From Nakazawaea peltata (taxonomy: Eukaryota; Ascomycota; Pichiomycetes; Alaninales; Pachysolenaceae), in the NCBI GenBank assembly GCA_001599355.1, contig BCGQ01000001.1, positions 189,135 to 253,134 on the forward strand: a stretch of DNA of 64,000 nt, in the 5' to 3' direction. A program made the position numbers and the translations under genes. Shown here in pieces: positions 60,683-64,000 of the stretch (position 1 is the first letter of the stretch; the number at the start of each line of letters is the position of its first letter). The notes beneath the pieces are model-generated. The model did not search any database and was not told the origin of the DNA. It worked only from the letters and a program-made list of their open reading frames with translations.

Positions 60683-63600
60683 ATGGCTGGTGCAATTGAA
60701 AATGCTCGTAAGGAGCTCAATCGTCTTTCTTTGAACGACCATAAAGAAAGTGAATATGGTCAAATTTACTCCGTCTCTGGTCCCGTTATTGTTGCCGAAA
60801 ACATGATTGGTTGTGCCATGTACGAATTGGTCAAAGTCGGTCACGATAACTTGGTCGGAGAAGTCATTAGAATTGATGGTGATAAGGCCACCATTCAAGT
60901 TTACGAGGAAACCGCCGGTGTAACAGTCGGTGACCCTGTCTTGAGAACCGGTAAACCTTTATCTGTCGAGTTGGGTCCAGGTTTGATGGAGACCATTTAT
61001 GATGGTATTCAACGTCCATTGAAACTGATTAAAGATTTGTCTGAATCCATCTATATTCCAAGAGGTATCGATACTCCTCTGTTGTCTAGAACCGTCAAAT
61101 ACGATTTCAAGCCAGGAAATTTGAAGGTTGGTGACCACATTTCTGGTGGTGATATCTATGGTTCTATCTTTGAGAACTCCTTGTTGGATGACCATAAGAT
61201 TCTTTTACCACCAAGAGCCAGAGGTACCATCACACGTATTGCCGAGGCTGGTTCTTACACTGTTGACGAGCCAATTTTGGAGGTTGAATTCGATGGTATT
61301 AAGACCGAGTATTCTATGATGCACACATGGCCTGTCAGAGTCCCAAGACCTGTCGCTCAAAAATTGTCTGCTGATTACCCATTGTTGACCGGTCAAAGAG
61401 TCTTGGATGCTTTGTTCCCATGTGTTCAAGGTGGTACCACTTGTATTCCAGGTGCTTTCGGTTGTGGTAAGACTGTTATTTCTCAATCTTTATCCAAGTT
61501 CTCCAACTCTGATGCCATTATCTATGTGGGCTGTTTCCGTAAGGGAACCGAGGTCATGATGGCTGATGGTTCAGACAAGCCAATTGAATCTATCGCTGTT
61601 GGTGACAAGGTTATGGGTAAGGATGGTTTACCAAGAGTCGTTGTCGGTCTCCCAAGAGGTACTGATGACATGTACTCTGTCAAGCACACCAGTCAACATC
61701 GTTCTGGTAAGGAGGTTCATGGTTTGGTTGACTTTGTCGTCTCTGCTGATCACAAGTTGATCTTGAATACTCCACAGACTGTTAAGTTAATTTCCCGCAC
61801 TATTAGAGGTGAGAAATTCGAAGAGGTTGTCTACTTTGCTATGGACAAGAGAGCCGACGGTACCGAGTACTTGAAGGAGAAGTCCAAGAGCTATGGTCAC
61901 AAGGTTCACGGTTCTGATGGTGCCTTGTCTAAGGCCAGAGAATTCGCTAACACTTTGGATGCCACTGAGATCTTCGAGTGGATTGTTGAGGCTAAGGACT
62001 ACGCTTCCCTTGGTGTTCATGTTAAAAAGAGTTCTTATCAGGTCATCAACCCTGTGTTCTACGAGTCTGGCAAGTTGGCTTCCTTCCTTGAGCTGAAGGG
62101 TGAGTCCAAAGCCAATGCTACTGCCATGGCTTACCTTCTCGGTGCCTGGGTTGGTGATGGCTACATGGACCGTTCTGCTTTCTCTCTTGGTTTCAACGAT
62201 GCCGAATTCGATGAGAAGATCAGTGAGTGTGCCAAACTGTTCGGTCTTTCCACCAACAATGCCGAACACCACCATCGTTTCAACGAATTGAAGAGCTCTC
62301 CAGAGGCCGAAGGTGATGAGACTGTCTCAGCTGATGAGATTGAGGATGATGAAGACGTCGAGGTTCTCTTTGTCGATGCTCCAAAGCTCACTGCTATTGA
62401 CCTTGAGGATTCTATCAAGATGAGCAGCAGTGACGCTGAATCCATCTTCATGATTGATTCTGACGGTAACCAAGTTCCTCTTGACACTCAATTTGCAGCT
62501 CCAAAGACGAGCAAGATCGGTCGTGAAGGTGCCATCGAGTGGAGAAGCAGCGATGTTGACTCCGAATGGAAGCCTAACAGTTCTGATTTGGAGAGCTGTG
62601 AGTCCGTAATGTTGAGAGGTGATTTGACCGTTACCATTCATGGTAAAGGTCAACGTGGAACCGGGTTCTTCCGTAGACACACCAACACTAACAACGTCTT
62701 CTGGTCCGCTGTCGAGACCTTTGGTGTAAGAGCTAACACACCAAGCGGATTTGAGAAGAACGTTCCTGCTGAATTGGCCTCCGATGACATCTCTGTTAGA
62801 GAGCATTTCATTGCTGGTTTGGTTGACTCTGATGGTCATGTTAAGAACAGTGACGGAAACTTCTCTGCCACTATCACCACCATCTACAAGGGTGTCTGTG
62901 AAGGTTTGGTCAAGGTTGCTCGTTCTCTTGGTATCAGAGTTTCTGTTTCTACCGAGGACGCTCACACCGACAAGAACAACGTCAATCACAAATTGGCTTA
63001 CCGTGTCTTCTTGAGTGGTGAAGCTGTCAAGTCTGTTCTCTCTAAGTGCGCTCTTCCAAGAAAGTCGGTTGAGTTCGACTCTGCCTCTTTTGTCAGAAAG
63101 CCTGTCGGATTCTACTTCACCTTGCCAAAGCTTCCACAAGAAGAGTACTTCGGTATTACTCTTGAGTCTGAGTCTGACCACAAGTTCTTGCTTTCCAACA
63201 TGGTTCTCGTTCACAACTGCGGAGAGAGGGGTAATGAAATGGCTGAAGTCTTGATGGAATTCCCAGAATTGTTCACCGAAATCAACGGTAGAAAGGAACC
63301 TATCATGAAGCGTACCACTTTGGTTGCCAACACTTCTAATATGCCAGTGGCCCTGCGAGAGGCCTCTATTTACACTGGTATTACTTTGGCTGAATATTTC
63401 AGAGATCAAGGTAAGAACGTTTCTATGATTGCCGATTCTTCTTCTAGATGGGCTGAAGCTTTAAGAGAAATTTCTGGTCGTTTGGGTGAGATGCCTGCCG
63501 ATCAAGGTTTCCCAGCTTATTTGGGTGCCAAATTGGCCTCTTTCTACGAGAGAGCCGGTAAGGCCACTGCATTGGGTTCTCCAGACAGAGTTGGTTCCGT

Positions 63601-64000
63601 TTCCATTGTTGCTGCTGTTTCTCCAGCTGGTGGTGATTTCTCCGATCCTGTCACCACATCTACTTTGGGTATTACTCAAGTATTCTGGGGTTTGGATAAG
63701 AAGTTGGCTCAAAGAAAGCATTTCCCTTCGATCAACACTTCTGTTTCTTACTCGAAGTACACTAACGTCTTGAACAAGTACTACGATAACAACTACCCAG
63801 AGTTCCCATCGTTGAGAGACAGAATCAGAGAGATCTTGTCTAATGCTGAAGAATTGGAACAAGTTGTTCAATTGGTCGGTAAGTCTGCTTTGTCCGACTC
63901 CGACAAGATCACTTTGGACGTTGCCTCTTTGATCAAGGAAGATTTCTTGCAACAAAACGGTTACTCCACTTATGATGCCTTCTGTCCTATTTGGAAGACT
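60683..64000 (+). CDS. VMA1: Vacuolar H+-ATPase catalytic subunit A with embedded intein, 3' end beyond window
   Basis: The frame is open from ATG 60683 to the right edge (1106 codons), so it was not closed by a stop and must continue. N-extein residues 1-283 contain the beta-barrel and the P-loop GAFGCGKT. An intein follows (residues 284-845), then C-extein from CGERGNEMAEVLMEF through RDQGKNVSMIADSSSRWAEAL to DAFCPIWKT. After protein splicing it is the ATP-hydrolysing subunit of the vacuolar proton pump. CTG codons at 61025, 61079 and 63353 replace conserved Ala (RPLKAIK, DTPALSRT, MPVAAREAS), so all three extein CTGs support Ala decoding. About 85 codons should follow outside the window, judging by the yeast protein. 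Confidence 0.98.
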   Translation, partial: MAGAIENARKELNRLSLNDHKESEYGQIYSVSGPVIVAENMIGCAMYELVKVGHDNLVGEVIRIDGDKATIQVYEETAGVTVGDPVLRTGKPLSVELGPGLMETIYDGIQRPLKLIKDLSESIYIPRGIDTPLLSRTVKYDFKPGNLKVGDHISGGDIYGSIFENSLLDDHKILLPPRARGTITRIAEAGSYTVDEPILEVEFDGIKTEYSMMHTWPVRVPRPVAQKLSADYPLLTGQRVLDALFPCVQGGTTCIPGAFGCGKTVISQSLSKFSNSDAIIYVGCFRKGTEVMMADGSDKPIESIAVGDKVMGKDGLPRVVVGLPRGTDDMYSVKHTSQHRSGKEVHGLVDFVVSADHKLILNTPQTVKLISRTIRGEKFEEVVYFAMDKRADGTEYLKEKSKSYGHKVHGSDGALSKAREFANTLDATEIFEWIVEAKDYASLGVHVKKSSYQVINPVFYESGKLASFLELKGESKANATAMAYLLGAWVGDGYMDRSAFSLGFNDAEFDEKISECAKLFGLSTNNAEHHHRFNELKSSPEAEGDETVSADEIEDDEDVEVLFVDAPKLTAIDLEDSIKMSSSDAESIFMIDSDGNQVPLDTQFAAPKTSKIGREGAIEWRSSDVDSEWKPNSSDLESCESVMLRGDLTVTIHGKGQRGTGFFRRHTNTNNVFWSAVETFGVRANTPSGFEKNVPAELASDDISVREHFIAGLVDSDGHVKNSDGNFSATITTIYKGVCEGLVKVARSLGIRVSVSTEDAHTDKNNVNHKLAYRVFLSGEAVKSVLSKCALPRKSVEFDSASFVRKPVGFYFTLPKLPQEEYFGITLESESDHKFLLSNMVLVHNCGERGNEMAEVLMEFPELFTEINGRKEPIMKRTTLVANTSNMPVALREASIYTGITLAEYFRDQGKNVSMIADSSSRWAEALREISGRLGEMPADQGFPAYLGAKLASFYERAGKATALGSPDRVGSVSIVAAVSPAGGDFSDPVTTSTLGITQVFWGLDKKLAQRKHFPSINTSVSYSKYTNVLNKYYDNNYPEFPSLRDRIREILSNAEELEQVVQLVGKSALSDSDKITLDVASLIKEDFLQQNGYSTYDAFCPIWKT
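61532..63217 (+). mobile_element. VDE-type intein with LAGLIDADG homing endonuclease in VMA1
   Basis: This 562-residue intein interrupts VMA1 after IIYVG and before CGERGNEM, the same site as PI-SceI/VDE. The splicing domain is complete: Cys1 (CFRKGTEVMMADG), a block-B His in SADHKL, and the terminal VLVHN followed by Cys+1. The endonuclease has motif one LLGAWVGDG (Asp at intein residue 209, 62156-62158) and motif two IAGLVDSDG (Asp 434, 62831-62833), both acidic residues intact. The frame is uninterrupted. It is about 108 residues longer than PI-SceI (454), and the whole excess lies between the two motifs as an acidic, Ser-rich insert (about 62291-62620). Leucine codons CTT and CTC are common here and rare in the exteins. 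It is probably able to splice; cutting activity is inferred. Confidence 0.96.

Noticed and set aside
62327-63409. 360-codon minus-strand open frame across the VMA1 intein
   Set aside because: Antisense shadow of the intein and C-extein; composition is Ser/Asn/Val-rich nonsense with no domain.

Overview
This window is nuclear chromosomal DNA from a budding yeast (Saccharomycotina). The genes are compact and mostly intron-poor. Introns use GTATGT, GTAAGT or GTGAGT donors and a strict TACTAAC branch site. Almost every gene has a clear yeast orthologue. The most important observation concerns the genetic code: in at least seven genes, in-frame CTG codons fall where the protein family has an invariant or strongly conserved ALANINE (six in HEM2, three in VMA1, two each in SGS1 and RIX7, one each in JHD2, ATP2 and STE24). 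CTG is therefore very probably decoded as Ala, which is the code of the Pachysolen/Nakazawaea/Peterozyma group. Standard translations of this window will show false leucines at these sites. No tRNA gene was found here, so the decoding tRNA must lie elsewhere. Family comparisons are from memory, not from a search.

Layout, left to right. Bases 1-15400 carry a rightward run: the 3' part of a KDM5/JHD2 demethylase, SEN34, SGS1, ATP2 (long intron), STE24, MED17 and a ketopantoate-reductase-like gene. Bases 15400-18450 hold leftward ADO1, a TLC-domain membrane protein and a spliced COX12. Bases 18800-31100 hold GRC3 (tiny in-frame intron at its start), RIX7, VPS20, HEM2, SHM2, AGX1, a DNAJC9-like J protein and a CCDC25/JLP2-like gene. 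Bases 31100-46950 hold GPI1, an AMA1-like APC/C activator (spliced), AIM14, RPS0 (spliced), MTC6, ALG10, SMI1/KNR4, a two-exon SPO12 gene, PHB2 and NAS6. A 2.2-kb gene-free interval rich in inverted repeats follows. Then come two unrecognised genes, AIM9, CDC53, SRF1, a YDL183C-like mitochondrial gene, the 25-codon RPL41 and, running off the right edge, VMA1.

VMA1 carries a full-length VDE-type homing-endonuclease intein (61532-63217, 562 residues) at the same Cys284 site as in Saccharomyces. Splicing residues and both LAGLIDADG aspartates are intact. Between the two LAGLIDADG motifs lies an acidic, Ser-rich stretch of about 110 residues that PI-SceI lacks, and intein codon use differs from that of the host exteins.

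Functional groups: rRNA/60S biogenesis (GRC3, RIX7) with RPS0 and RPL41; mitochondrial energy and quality control (ATP2, COX12, PHB2, AIM9, YDL183C-like); vacuole/endosome (VMA1, VPS20); GPI and N-glycan assembly (GPI1, ALG10) with cell-wall signalling (SMI1); cell-cycle and meiotic control (AMA1, SPO12, CDC53, SGS1); one-carbon, glycine, adenosine and haem metabolism (SHM2, AGX1, ADO1, HEM2). Genes are individually transcribed; there are no operons.
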